A DNA stretch of 34,994 nt from CAZRIP01 sp964600165 (GCA_964600165.1 CAZRIP010000025.1:1-34994), one strand, 5' to 3'; positions 1-8,455 are shown, counted from the stretch's first letter. Translations and numbers: made by a program. Notes: a model not told the origin generated them from the letters alone.

Positions 1-85
1 AGGCGAGATCGGCACGAACGTTGCGCCTTCCGAGGCCGCGAAGCCTGCGACGCTGGGCTCATGGACACCTCGAAAGGACATGCGC

Positions 86-1399
86 ATGGACCCCGAGGGC
101 AACGAGACCGTTGGCCTGCGAGCGCGGGAGCCCGGCTGGCACTACGTCGGGAGCATCGGCATCGACACCGCGACCTGCTGGATCGGCGACCCGACCTACG
201 AGGTCCCGTACTTCGGTGACGCGTGCGGCCTCGTCCCCTACCTCGGCATCGATCGCAACGACGACGTCGGGCGCGGCGTGCTCGTCAGCACGGGGTTCGG
301 CGACGGGTCGTATCCGGTGTACCTGAGGACCGCGGAGGGCTCGGGGCGCACCGTCGGCGTCCTCATCGACTTCGGGATGAGATACGTCCTCCTCGCCCCC
401 GGCCAGTGCGCCCGCGTGCGCCCGGACGGCGTGCCGGCGTGGACGGACGCCTCGCGCGGCCATTTCTCGACCAACCGGCCCTACCGTTGGCACGACCGGC
501 TGCGGCCCGGCAAGCACATCGATCTGGTCTTCTACGACGGCTTCCTGTCGCAGGGCGTGGCGTTCGGCAAGTTCATGGCCGACTCGCGCGGCGCGGCCGA
601 GAAGATCAAGACGGCCTTCGCCGAGCAGAACGAGCCGCAGGTCGTCACGATCGCCACCGACGGCGAGACCTACGGCCACCACGAGAAGTTCGCCGACATG
701 GGCCTCGCGCACCTGGTCGCCGACTGCCTGCCCTATCGGGACATGGAGACCGTCAACTTCGCGTGGTATCTCGAAAAATATCCGCCGACCTGGGAGGCCG
801 AGATCAAGCGCGGGCCGCAGGGCCTCGGGACTTCCTGGAGCTGCGCGCACGGCGTGGCGCGCTGGATGGACGATTGCGGCTGCGGGTCCGAGCCCGGCAA
901 GCACCAGCGCTGGCGTTATCCGCTGCGCGAGGCGCTGGACTGGCTGCGCGACGAGCTGGCCGTACGCGCCGAAGCCGCGGGCGCGAAGCTCACGCGCGAT
1001 TTTTGGAAAACACGGGACGCCTATATCCGCGTCGTCTTCGACCCCGACTCCGTCGACGGCTTTTGCGACGAGCAGCTGATCATGCCGGGCGCCGAGAACC
1101 GCCGCGCTTTGACCGGGCTCTTGGAGTCGCAGAAGTTCGCGATGTACATGTACACGAGCTGCGGCTGGTTTTTCGCGGACGTCGCCGGCCTCGAGGCCGT
1201 GCAGAACCTGCGCTACGCGGCGCGCGCCGTCGAGCTCGCCGGCGCCGGAGACCTCGAGGAGGAGTTTTGCGCGCGGCTGGCTTTCGCCGAGAGCAACGAT
1301 CCGAACGCGCCAACGGCGCGCGAGGTCTACCTGCGGTACGCGAAAGCGGCCTCGTCGTCGACGGGCAGCGCCCGCATCTCCCCCGACGCCAAGATGTAG
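86..1399 (+). CDS. GH57/DUF3536-type protein with a foreign-looking N-terminus (possible chimera)
   Basis: From about base 365 onward the protein matches the C-terminal part of GH57-related proteins carrying DUF3536: RYVLLAPGQ, FYDGFLSQGVAF, ATDGETYGHH, SWSCAHGVARW, DCGC and PLREALDWLRDEL appear in the family order. The usual N-terminal GH57 catalytic half (whole proteins are around 800 residues) is absent. In its place are about 95 residues with IGIDTATCWIGDP and STGFGDGSYPVY, which resemble a separate short family of the DUF4241 type. The frame is open to the left window edge, so the gene could begin earlier. I chose ATG 86 because AAAGGA (73-78) lies 7 bases upstream; ATG 80 is the alternative. 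The last ~24 codons overlap the convergent TPR gene and look like read-through of its antisense strand. The likely role of the conserved part is alpha-glucan or polysaccharide metabolism, but this version lacks the catalytic half. Confidence 0.7.
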   Translation: MDPEGNETVGLRAREPGWHYVGSIGIDTATCWIGDPTYEVPYFGDACGLVPYLGIDRNDDVGRGVLVSTGFGDGSYPVYLRTAEGSGRTVGVLIDFGMRYVLLAPGQCARVRPDGVPAWTDASRGHFSTNRPYRWHDRLRPGKHIDLVFYDGFLSQGVAFGKFMADSRGAAEKIKTAFAEQNEPQVVTIATDGETYGHHEKFADMGLAHLVADCLPYRDMETVNFAWYLEKYPPTWEAEIKRGPQGLGTSWSCAHGVARWMDDCGCGSEPGKHQRWRYPLREALDWLRDELAVRAEAAGAKLTRDFWKTRDAYIRVVFDPDSVDGFCDEQLIMPGAENRRALTGLLESQKFAMYMYTSCGWFFADVAGLEAVQNLRYAARAVELAGAGDLEEEFCARLAFAESNDPNAPTAREVYLRYAKAASSSTGSARISPDAKM

Positions 1400-2859
1400 G
1401 TCCCGATGCTCGCGAGCGAGCGATTGCCGCGCATCATCGAAAGGCAGCGCTCGAGCAGCGGCGTCGCTTCCCCTCCGGTCCAGCCGAGCTCGCGCTTGGC
1501 CGAATTTAAAAATCCCGCGCAGCCGCGCTCGAGCTGCTCCAGGCGCTCGGCGCGGCGGCGCTCGTCGGCGAGCGCCGCGATCAGCCAGGCCGACGGAACG
1601 AGCGTGCGGCCGCTCGTGATCTGAGCGAGATCCTCCAGGGCGCCCTGCCGGTCGCCCGAGCGCAGCCGCGCCTCGGCGCGCCGGGTCCACAGGCGCTCGG
1701 GAGCGGCCACGCGCGCCGCCTCCTGGAGGCTCGCGAGCGCCCCCGCCGGGTCTCCGAGGAGCGTGAGCGCCCCGGCCTTTCCGATCCGAGGCCAGGGCAG
1801 GCTCGCGTCGCGGCGCAGGGCCTCCTCGAAGTCGGCGATCGCTTCATGGTAGAGGCCCTGCCAAAGCCGCACCTCGCCGCGGTAGGCCCACAGCCGCGGC
1901 AGGCCCGCGCCCGAGCGTTCGATGCGTCCGAACTCCTCGACGGCTTTTTCGGGGTCGCCGAGCAGGCAATAGCGCTGGATGCGCGCGTATTCGCCGCCCG
2001 GGCCGCGAGCATCGTCCTCCTCGAAGCGCACGAGCCGGCGGCCCATGACGCGCGTGGGCGTGCGCGAGCGGTTGCCTTTCATCTCCTCGAGCGCGGCCTC
2101 GATGCGCCGCGCCGTCTCCGCGTCGAGCGTGCCGCCGCCGTTCTCCTCGTTCGGACCGCGCACGCCCATGCGCCGCAGCCGCTCCCGGTCGCCGAGCGCG
2201 GTCTGCTTGCCGGCCGCGAAGGCGAGGAGCATTCGGTTGAGGAACGCGCCGGCCGGCTCGCCGAAGCCGCGGCTGAGAACGACGGCTCTTTCGAGGTCGG
2301 TCGACGCCTCGGCGAAGCGGCCCGATTTGCGGAGCACCTCGGCGCGCCAGACGAGAGTCTCGCAGTCGCCGGGGTCGAGCTCGAGCGCGCGCTCCGCGCG
2401 CTCCAGCGCCTCGCGGAGCTTTCCTTGGACGGCGGCGGCCGCGGCGAGCACGCGGAAAGCCCTCGCCGACGGAGGAAGCGCTCGAGAGAGGCTCTCGGCT
2501 CTGCTGAACGCGCCGGTCCAAGCGGCGAGCTCGGCGGCGCGTTCCAGGCAGACGCCTCCCGCCGTCGTGTAAAGCGCGAGCGCCGCCTCGAACCTGCCGC
2601 AGGAGTCGAGCGCGCGCGCCGCGCGATCGGCGCTTCCTCGGCCGCGCAGCGCGCGGCGAAGGGAGAGGCGCTCGAATTGAAGCTGAGAGCGGCGCGCGGC
2701 GGCCTCGAAGCCGCATTGCTGCTCGAGGATCGAGCGCAAAAGCCACGCGTCGGCGCTTTTCGGCGCGCGCAGGATCTCGAGCGCCTTCTTATAGTCTCCC
2801 TCGCGCCGGGCGCGCTCCGCGGACGCGACCTCGGGCGTCTTGGCGTCCGCCTGCGTCAA
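1327..2859 (-). CDS. TPR-repeat protein, paralog A
   Basis: The protein has 510 residues and no signal peptide or membrane segment, so it is probably cytoplasmic. Helical pairs of TPR type run through it (ARREGDYKKALEIL, GKLREALERAERALELDP, GLYHEAIADFEEALRRD, GDPAGALASLQEAA). Two related short motifs, MKGNRSRT near the middle and MMRGNRSL near the end, are shared with the upstream paralog. The start is TTG at 2859: GGAGAG lies five bases before it, and the TTG overlaps the upstream gene's TGA, which suggests translational coupling. Its 3' end overlaps the convergent gene by 73 bases. TPR proteins usually scaffold protein complexes; no specific partner can be named. Confidence 0.82.
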   Translation of the reverse strand: MTQADAKTPEVASAERARREGDYKKALEILRAPKSADAWLLRSILEQQCGFEAAARRSQLQFERLSLRRALRGRGSADRAARALDSCGRFEAALALYTTAGGVCLERAAELAAWTGAFSRAESLSRALPPSARAFRVLAAAAAVQGKLREALERAERALELDPGDCETLVWRAEVLRKSGRFAEASTDLERAVVLSRGFGEPAGAFLNRMLLAFAAGKQTALGDRERLRRMGVRGPNEENGGGTLDAETARRIEAALEEMKGNRSRTPTRVMGRRLVRFEEDDARGPGGEYARIQRYCLLGDPEKAVEEFGRIERSGAGLPRLWAYRGEVRLWQGLYHEAIADFEEALRRDASLPWPRIGKAGALTLLGDPAGALASLQEAARVAAPERLWTRRAEARLRSGDRQGALEDLAQITSGRTLVPSAWLIAALADERRRAERLEQLERGCAGFLNSAKRELGWTGGEATPLLERCLSMMRGNRSLASIGTYILASGEMRALPVDDEAAFAYRR

Positions 2860-4376
2860 GAAGTCTCTCCCATGGAGTTTCGGCGCGCGAAAGCGGCCTC
2901 GTCGTCGACGGGCAGCGCGCGCATCTCTCCTGACTCGGCGACGTAGGTCCCGATCCCTGTCAGAGAGCGGTTGCCTCGCATCATCGCCAGGCAGCGTTCG
3001 AGCAGCGGCGACGCCCCCCCGCCCGTCCGCCCCAAGCCGCGCTTAGCCTCCTCGACGAAGCCCCCGCAGCCCCGCTCGAGCTGCCGGAGCCGCTCGCCGC
3101 TCCGGGACGGATCGGCCAGGGCCTCGATGAGCCAGGCGGAAGGCACGATCTTGCGTCCGCCCGTGATCTGCCTGAGCTCGGCGGCCGCGGCGCGCGCGTC
3201 GCCCGAGCGCAGCAGCGCCTCGGCGCGGCGGATCCACAGCCGTTCCGGCGAGGTCAGGCGCGCCGCGTCGGCCAGGCTCTCGAGGGCGGCGCGCGGGTCG
3301 CCGAGAAGCGTGAGCGCTCCGGCCTTGCCGATCCGCGGCCACGGCAGGCCGGGGTCTCGGCGGAGCGCCTCGTCGAAATCCGCGATCGCCTCCCGGTAGA
3401 GGCCCTGCCACAGCCGGACCTCGCCGCGATAGGCGAACAAACGCGGCATGGCGAGCCCCGAGCGCTCGATGCGGCCGAACTCCTTGACGGCGCGCTCGGG
3501 TTCGCCGAGCAGGCACAGCCGCTGGATCCTCGCGTACTCGCCGCCGGGCCCGCGGGGGTCCGTGCCGTCGTATCGCTCGAGGCGTCCCGAGACGACGCGC
3601 GTCGCCGTCCGAGAGCGGTTGCCCTTCATCGCGCCGAGCGCGCGCTCGATCCCGCGCGAGGTCGCCGGCTCCAGCGCTTTTTCTTCGCCGGCCTTGAGGA
3701 TCGGGCCTTTCACGCCGAGGCGTCCGAGCCGCTCGCGATCGCCCATGGTGATCGCCGCGCCGGAAGCGGCGGCCAGCAGCATGCGGTTGAAGAACATCCC
3801 GATCGACTCTCCGAAGCCGCGGGAGAGGGCCCGCGCGCGGTCGAGCTCGGCGGACGCCGCGGCGCGCCGTCCAAGCTTCCTGAGCAGCTCGGCGCGCCAG
3901 ACCCGCGCCTGCGCGTCGTCCGGATCGAGGGCGACGGCCTTTTCCGCGGCCTCGAGCGCCGCGCCGAGCCTTCCGCGCCCGGCGCGGGCGGCGGCGCGCA
4001 GCGTCCAGGCGCGAGCGCCGTCGGGCAGGCCATCGGCGAGCTTTTCGGCGCGCGCGTAGATTCCCAGCCAGGCGGCGAGCTCGGCGGCGCGCTGCTCTCC
4101 TCGCGAACCGGCGGCAAGATAAAGCTTGTAGGCCGCTTCGTGGCGGCCGAGTGCGTCGAGGGCGCGCGCGGCGCCGTCCCCGGAGCCCGGGTCGGCCAGC
4201 AGGACTTTCTCGAGCCTCTCGCGCGAGCGCTCGGCTTTCTCCAGCATTCCGCACTCCGCTTCGAGCGCGGCGCGAAGGCCCCAGGCGTCGGCGCCCTTGG
4301 GCGCGCGCAGCAGCTCGAGCGCGCGCTTGTAGTCGCCGAGACGGCGAGCTTCGCGGACGCCGGCGAGCTCCGTCAC
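2856..4376 (-). CDS. TPR-repeat protein, paralog B
   Basis: This 506-residue protein is clearly a tandem duplicate of the downstream TPR protein. They share GGEYARIQR.CLLG, RGEVRLWQGLY.EAIADF, LPWPRIGKAGALTLLGDP, MMRGNRSL and the C-terminal SGEMRALPVDDEAAFA. TPR-like helical pairs cover most of the length. The start is GTG at 4376, overlapping the TGA of the AI-2E-family permease gene (GTGA), so the three genes form one coupled operon. The cytoplasmic scaffold role is inferred from the fold only. Confidence 0.82.
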   Translation of the reverse strand: MTELAGVREARRLGDYKRALELLRAPKGADAWGLRAALEAECGMLEKAERSRERLEKVLLADPGSGDGAARALDALGRHEAAYKLYLAAGSRGEQRAAELAAWLGIYARAEKLADGLPDGARAWTLRAAARAGRGRLGAALEAAEKAVALDPDDAQARVWRAELLRKLGRRAAASAELDRARALSRGFGESIGMFFNRMLLAAASGAAITMGDRERLGRLGVKGPILKAGEEKALEPATSRGIERALGAMKGNRSRTATRVVSGRLERYDGTDPRGPGGEYARIQRLCLLGEPERAVKEFGRIERSGLAMPRLFAYRGEVRLWQGLYREAIADFDEALRRDPGLPWPRIGKAGALTLLGDPRAALESLADAARLTSPERLWIRRAEALLRSGDARAAAAELRQITGGRKIVPSAWLIEALADPSRSGERLRQLERGCGGFVEEAKRGLGRTGGGASPLLERCLAMMRGNRSLTGIGTYVAESGEMRALPVDDEAAFARRNSMGETS

Positions 4377-5368
4377 GACGCTTTAGAATAGGGAACGGCG
4401 ATGAGCTCCTCGCGCAAGTAATGAAGCATCGCGGGAGCCAGGACCATCCCGGGCAGCCCGAGGATCGCCTCGCCGACGAGCAGCCCGAGCAGGATCTGCC
4501 ACATCGGCGTGTTGATGCGCGAGCCGAGGATCCGGCTGTTGAGGAAGTATTGGGCCTTGTGCGCGACGACCAGGAAGCAGAACGCGACGAAGGCGAGCTT
4601 GGGCGAGACCGTCAGCGCCGTGCCGACGATCGCGGAGTTGCTGATGATGTTGCCGATGATCGGGATGACGCCGAAAAGGAACGTCGCCATCATCAAGAAG
4701 TGCTTGTAGGGCAGCCCGGTCGCCAGAAGGAAGATCGCCGTGATCCCGGTGTTGATAAACGAGATCAGGACCTGCGCGCCCAGGATCTTCTCGAAGCCGA
4801 GCATGAATATTTCCACGCGCGCGTCGAACTCGAGCCGCAGCGCGTCGAAGAAGCTGGCGCGCTCCTTCCCGGGCTCGTCGTCGCTGAGAAAGCACAGAAT
4901 GGCCACGAAGATCCCGACGATCAGCTGGAAGAACCCGCGCGTGAGCAGCCCGCTCTCGGCCGTGATCGAGCGCGCGTTCTCCTTGATCGCCTCGAGCGTC
5001 GCGATCCGGATCTGGTGCAGGTTCTCGAACGGCAAGTCGATCCCATAGTCGGACGCGAGCCGGTCGATCTGCGGCAGGCTGTTTCCCACGATGACCGGCG
5101 CGCGCGCCAGCGTCAGGCGCACGAACTCCGCCACCATCCAAGAGAGCACCACGGCGACGATGGCGAAGATCACGACCGCCAGCGCGCGCGCGGCGGCGGC
5201 CGGCATCAACTCCTTGAGCCGGCGGTGCGTCAGGTCGAGGATCATAAACGAGAACAGGCCGGCCAAGGCGACCGGTCCCAGGCGCAAGACGACGACACTG
5301 GCGATGACGAGGCCGAACAAGACGTAGGACGCCTTGCGGGCCGGCGACATCGCCGAGAGGGGCGACAT
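4373..5368 (-). CDS. AI-2E transporter family (PerM/UPF0118-like) membrane protein
   Basis: This 331-residue inner-membrane protein has hydrophobic segments near residues 13-43, 63-85, 165-185 and several between 205 and 310. The amphipathic stretch between the second and third clusters, and the late motifs LPYKHFLMMATFLFGVIPIIG and PMWQILLGLLVGEAILGLPGMVLAPAM, are typical of the AI-2E_transport family. Family members have been linked to export of autoinducer-2 or to sodium/proton antiport, so the substrate is uncertain. It is the first gene of an operon with the two TPR proteins. The ATG is preceded by TATCCT six bases upstream and has no Shine-Dalgarno sequence, suggesting a leaderless mRNA. 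Confidence 0.88.
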   Translation of the reverse strand: MSPLSAMSPARKASYVLFGLVIASVVVLRLGPVALAGLFSFMILDLTHRRLKELMPAAAARALAVVIFAIVAVVLSWMVAEFVRLTLARAPVIVGNSLPQIDRLASDYGIDLPFENLHQIRIATLEAIKENARSITAESGLLTRGFFQLIVGIFVAILCFLSDDEPGKERASFFDALRLEFDARVEIFMLGFEKILGAQVLISFINTGITAIFLLATGLPYKHFLMMATFLFGVIPIIGNIISNSAIVGTALTVSPKLAFVAFCFLVVAHKAQYFLNSRILGSRINTPMWQILLGLLVGEAILGLPGMVLAPAMLHYLREELIAVPYSKAS

Positions 5369-5374
5369 GCGCGA

Positions 5375-5403
5375 AGGATAGCAGCTTTATCGCGCCGCCA
5401 CAA
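5375..5403 (-). promoter_or_regulatory. Predicted leaderless promoter of the AI-2E-family gene
   Basis: On the minus strand, TTGTGG (5403-5398), a 17-base spacer and TATCCT (5380-5375) are followed by exactly six bases (TCGCGC) and then the ATG at 5368. This geometry would put the transcription start on the A of the ATG. Confidence 0.5.
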
Positions 5404-5442
5404 GGCTTATTTCAGGTCTTAATCCCTGGCACCGCATAGGCC

Positions 5443-5471
5443 TTGAGAATCGTCCGCGCGTAGGGTATGAT
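5443..5471 (+). promoter_or_regulatory. Sigma-70-type promoter of the desaturase gene
   Basis: TTGAGA (5443-5448), a 17-base spacer and TATGAT (5466-5471) form a near-consensus housekeeping promoter. Transcription should start near 5478, leaving a leader of about 30 bases that contains the strong Shine-Dalgarno GGAGGAAG (5499-5506). Confidence 0.7.
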
Positions 5472-5480
5472 ATCTGCGGC

Positions 5481-5495
5481 ATTGACGAAGTCAAT
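5481..5495. promoter_or_regulatory. Inverted repeat in the desaturase leader, candidate operator
   Basis: ATTGAC-GAA-GTCAAT is a perfect six-base inverted repeat with a three-base centre. It lies between the expected transcription start and the ribosome binding site, where a bound repressor would block transcription. It is too short to be a useful RNA hairpin terminator. The regulator is unknown. Confidence 0.45.
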
Positions 5496-5507
5496 ACCGG
5501 AGGAAGA

Positions 5508-6737
5508 ATGATCGATAACCCGACACTGTCGACCGCCCGCAAGGAAACCAGGCCGCTCGATTGGGTCAACATCGCTTTTCTCAGCGTCACCCCCCTGATC
5601 GCCGTGATCGGCACGGCGCTCTACGTCCACTTTTACGGCTTGAACAAGCTCGACGTCGCGATCTTCTTCGCGATGTATTTCGCCACGGGGATGGCCATCA
5701 CCGGCGGCTACCACCGCTACTACTCGCACCGCACCTACGAGTGCAGCAAGGCGCTGCAGCTGTTTTATCTGATCTTCGGCGCGGCGGCCGTCGAGAACTC
5801 CGTGCTCCGATGGTGCAGCGACCACCGCTACCACCACCGCTTCGTCGACACCGAGGAAGACCCTTACAACATCCTGCGCGGCGGGCTCTACGCGCACATC
5901 GGCTGGATCTTCCGCCGGAACATGACGGACTTGAAGGTCCGGTTTCAGAACATCCCGGATCTTCTCAAGGACCCTCTCGTCGTCTGGCAGGACAAGTATT
6001 ATTTGCCGCTCGTCGGGCTCGTCAGCTTCGGCCTGCCGACGCTGCTCGGCGCGCTCGGCGGGCGCGCGCTCGGCGGCCTCTTCATCGGCGGATTCCTGCG
6101 CTGCGTCGTCGTGCAGCACATGACCTTCTTCATCAACTCCCTCGCGCACATGTGGGGCGAGCGCCCGTACTCCGACAAGGACACGGCGCGCGACAGCTGG
6201 TGGCTCGGGGTCTTCACCTTCGGCGAGGGCTACCACAACTTCCATCACAAGTTCCAGTTCGATTACCGCAACGGCATCCGCTGGTACCAGTTCGACCTGT
6301 CGAAGTGGTGGCTCGGCGTGATGAGCTTCTTCGGGCAGGCGGGGCGCTTCAGGCGCGCGCCGGAGGCGATGATCCTCAAGGCCAAGCTCGAGGTCGAGGC
6401 TCGCGCCATCGCCGCGCGTTTGGCCGCGGCGAAAGCCCCGGAGCCGATGTGGGAAAAGGTCCAGTGGCGCGTCGAGGCCGGCCGCGTTCGCCTCGAGGCC
6501 GCCTACTCGCAATATCAGTTCGCCAAGGTCGAGTACAAGCGCCGCAAGGACGAGTGGTCGGCCGAGGTGCGCAAGCAGTGGAAGGCGACGCTCGCCGACC
6601 ATCACGAGGAGCTCGAGCTCGCCCGCGAGCGCTGGGACGCGATGGTCCGGGCGATGTACCGCATCCCCGTCCCGCGCGCGCACGGCGTGTTCTCGATGGC
6701 TTTCGCGCTCGAAGTCCTCAAGTACAAGCTCTGGTAG
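5508..6737 (+). CDS. Fatty acyl desaturase (Delta9 acyl-CoA/acyl-lipid type)
   Basis: This integral membrane di-iron desaturase should introduce a cis double bond into saturated acyl chains and so adjust membrane fluidity. All three histidine boxes are present: HRYYSH (H69-H74), HRYHH (H106-H110) and HNFHH (H243-H247). Transmembrane segments lie near residues 22-42, 48-65 and 165-210. Residues from about 285 to 409 form a charged, probably helical extension (RLAAAKAPEPMWEKVQWRVE onward) not needed for the core fold. The start ATG has the strong Shine-Dalgarno GGAGGAAG. The gene is a single transcription unit between its own promoter and an intrinsic terminator. Confidence 0.92.
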   Translation: MIDNPTLSTARKETRPLDWVNIAFLSVTPLIAVIGTALYVHFYGLNKLDVAIFFAMYFATGMAITGGYHRYYSHRTYECSKALQLFYLIFGAAAVENSVLRWCSDHRYHHRFVDTEEDPYNILRGGLYAHIGWIFRRNMTDLKVRFQNIPDLLKDPLVVWQDKYYLPLVGLVSFGLPTLLGALGGRALGGLFIGGFLRCVVVQHMTFFINSLAHMWGERPYSDKDTARDSWWLGVFTFGEGYHNFHHKFQFDYRNGIRWYQFDLSKWWLGVMSFFGQAGRFRRAPEAMILKAKLEVEARAIAARLAAAKAPEPMWEKVQWRVEAGRVRLEAAYSQYQFAKVEYKRRKDEWSAEVRKQWKATLADHHEELELARERWDAMVRAMYRIPVPRAHGVFSMAFALEVLKYKLW

Positions 6738-6742
6738 AGAAA

Positions 6743-6781
6743 GCGGGCCGTTGGTCCTGGGACCAACGGCCCGTCTTTTTT
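6743..6781 (+). terminator. Intrinsic terminator after the desaturase
   Basis: A 13-base perfect stem (GGGCCGTTGGTCC, 6745-6757, with its complement 6760-6772), extended by a C-G pair, encloses a very small loop and is followed by a T-rich tract (TCTTTTTT) at 6774-6781. Confidence 0.9.
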
Positions 6782-6817
6782 GCCCCTTCGCCCCTCGCGG
6801 TGAGCGGCGCCTCCTGC

Positions 6818-6823
6818 TAGACT
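6818..6823 (+). promoter_or_regulatory. -10 element of a predicted leaderless promoter
   Basis: TAGACT is followed by exactly six bases (AAGCGC) and the ATG at 6830. There is no Shine-Dalgarno sequence. No convincing -35 is visible. Confidence 0.45.
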
Positions 6824-6829
6824 AAGCGC

Positions 6830-8455
6830 ATGAGATCACCTCTTTTGCTCGCCCTCGTCTTCATGCCGCTCTCGCTCTCGGCCCGCGCGGCCTCCATCTC
6901 GATGACCGGAGACCCCGTCGGTCCCGGCGCGCTGTTTCCGCCGGCCTCGACCGCGTGGGGCGCCGCCGTCGGACGCTCGGTGGATTTGGGCGGCCTCTCC
7001 GGGATGTCCGAGGTGATCCGGGGCCTCAAGCCCGCTTTGAATCCGTCGGATTCCGATCTGGCCCGGCTCGGCCCCGTCGCGAGCGCGCTGGCCGCCGAAG
7101 GCTACACGGCCGAGTCGTTCTCCGCTCTCGACGCGGTGACGCGTCGCGTCCTGCTCAATTTCGCGGCGACCAAGGGCGCCGCGAGCGTGTCGAAAAAGCT
7201 CGATGAGCTGGCCGCGCAAGCCGCCAAAGGCGAGATCTCCGCGGACGAGCTCTCTCAAGCGGTAGGCTCGCTGCGGGCGCTCGGCGAGACCTTCGGCTCC
7301 TATCTCGATGAGCAAGGCGCGGAGAAGCTCACGAAGGCGCAGTCGGCCGCGGAGAAGCGGCTCGGCGAGGCGAAGAACGCGCAAATGAGCGGAGCTCTCG
7401 CGCGCACGAAGCAGGCCCTGGGCGCGAGCAAGAACGAGGCGGACGCAGGCGTGGCGGCCGAGGACGGCAGCGTGGCCGTGGCGCGCGGCCTCATCAAGGA
7501 GCTCCTCGACGGCACCAATCCCGATTATCTCGACGAAGTCATGATCCGCATCAAGGCTCACGCGGCGCGCTACCCCACGGAGGTCGTCGAGCGCGTCTTC
7601 GTCGAGGGGTTGGCTCAGGAGCTGCGCTCCGCCGGCGGCGTCGAGTATAGCGAGAGCGTGGCCCAGGCTTTGACTGACCTGGCGAAGCCCTCGCGCTTCC
7701 CGGACAACCGTCTGATCGCTCTCAAGGCCTTGATCAAGGAGGCGTCCGACGTGGGAAACAGCGACTACGCGGACGCGATCTGGACTCACGTCGCCGATCT
7801 CGCCGTCGACATGGACGGGCCCGCCAAGGGGCTGGCCGTGGCCGGACTGCTCAAGGACGTGCGCCGCAGCGGCAATACCGAATACATCGAGATCCTCCAG
7901 GCCCACATCGCCCGCATCGGCGAGTCGGCCGGCGGCTTGGCGAATATTCCGATGCCGAGCGAGGAGCCTGCTTCCAAGCCCGGCGCCGAGGCCGTCGAAC
8001 GCGTCCGCAAGGGCGGCTTCAGGCTCGGGCAGCAGCTCTCCGCCGGCGTCAAGGCCCACCCCTTCGGCGCCTTCTTCGCCGCCCTCGCCGGGGCGAGCAC
8101 GCTCGTCACGATGGCGCAATCGGCCGCTCCCGTCCTCGCCGTGGCCGCCGTCCTCGCCGCGTTCCTCTTCATGACGACGAAGGGCCTGTTCCACGACTCT
8201 CCGTTCGCGAACTTCTTCCAGCTGCTCATCCTCGGCGACTTCGCGGAGTCCGCGGCCAAGGCCGCGGCGCTCGCGCCGCTTTCGCCCGCGACGTGGCTCG
8301 TCGGCGCCTTTGCCTTGGGTCTCGGCGTCCGCCTCGCCGTCTGGGGATTCAAGAGCGACCATACGATCCTGGCCTGGTTCTTGAACCTGATCCTGATCGG
8401 AGGGATCGCGAGCGCGCTCTTCGGGCACGCCATCGCCAGCGTCACTTTCAAGTAA
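6830..8455 (+). CDS. Exported helical-repeat protein with C-terminal membrane domain, unknown function
   Basis: The 541-residue protein starts with a signal peptide (MRSPLLLALVFMPLSLSARA). Residues ~60-220 are helical and rich in Ala, Lys and Glu. Between residues ~222 and 370 I see about four degenerate helical repeats of roughly 44 residues, each carrying a G-x-x-x-Y-x-(D/E) core (GTNPDYLDE, AGGVEYSES, VGNSDYADA, SGNTEYIEI), reminiscent of HEAT/ARM-type solenoids. The C-terminal ~140 residues contain three or four hydrophobic segments. I do not recognise the family. A solenoid exposed to the periplasm and anchored in the inner membrane is an inference. The gene has a predicted leaderless promoter and a hairpin behind it. 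Confidence 0.8.
   Translation: MRSPLLLALVFMPLSLSARAASISMTGDPVGPGALFPPASTAWGAAVGRSVDLGGLSGMSEVIRGLKPALNPSDSDLARLGPVASALAAEGYTAESFSALDAVTRRVLLNFAATKGAASVSKKLDELAAQAAKGEISADELSQAVGSLRALGETFGSYLDEQGAEKLTKAQSAAEKRLGEAKNAQMSGALARTKQALGASKNEADAGVAAEDGSVAVARGLIKELLDGTNPDYLDEVMIRIKAHAARYPTEVVERVFVEGLAQELRSAGGVEYSESVAQALTDLAKPSRFPDNRLIALKALIKEASDVGNSDYADAIWTHVADLAVDMDGPAKGLAVAGLLKDVRRSGNTEYIEILQAHIARIGESAGGLANIPMPSEEPASKPGAEAVERVRKGGFRLGQQLSAGVKAHPFGAFFAALAGASTLVTMAQSAAPVLAVAAVLAAFLFMTTKGLFHDSPFANFFQLLILGDFAESAAKAAALAPLSPATWLVGAFALGLGVRLAVWGFKSDHTILAWFLNLILIGGIASALFGHAIASVTFK

Noticed and set aside
59..1690. 543-codon reading frame on the minus strand opposite the first gene
   Set aside because: It is Arg/Ala/Pro-rich with no family motifs and lies antisense to a gene with clear DUF3536 motifs; long empty frames are expected at this GC content.
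5412..6683. 423-codon frame antisense to the desaturase
   Set aside because: The sense strand has three intact histidine boxes, promoter, ribosome binding site and terminator; the antisense product is low-complexity.
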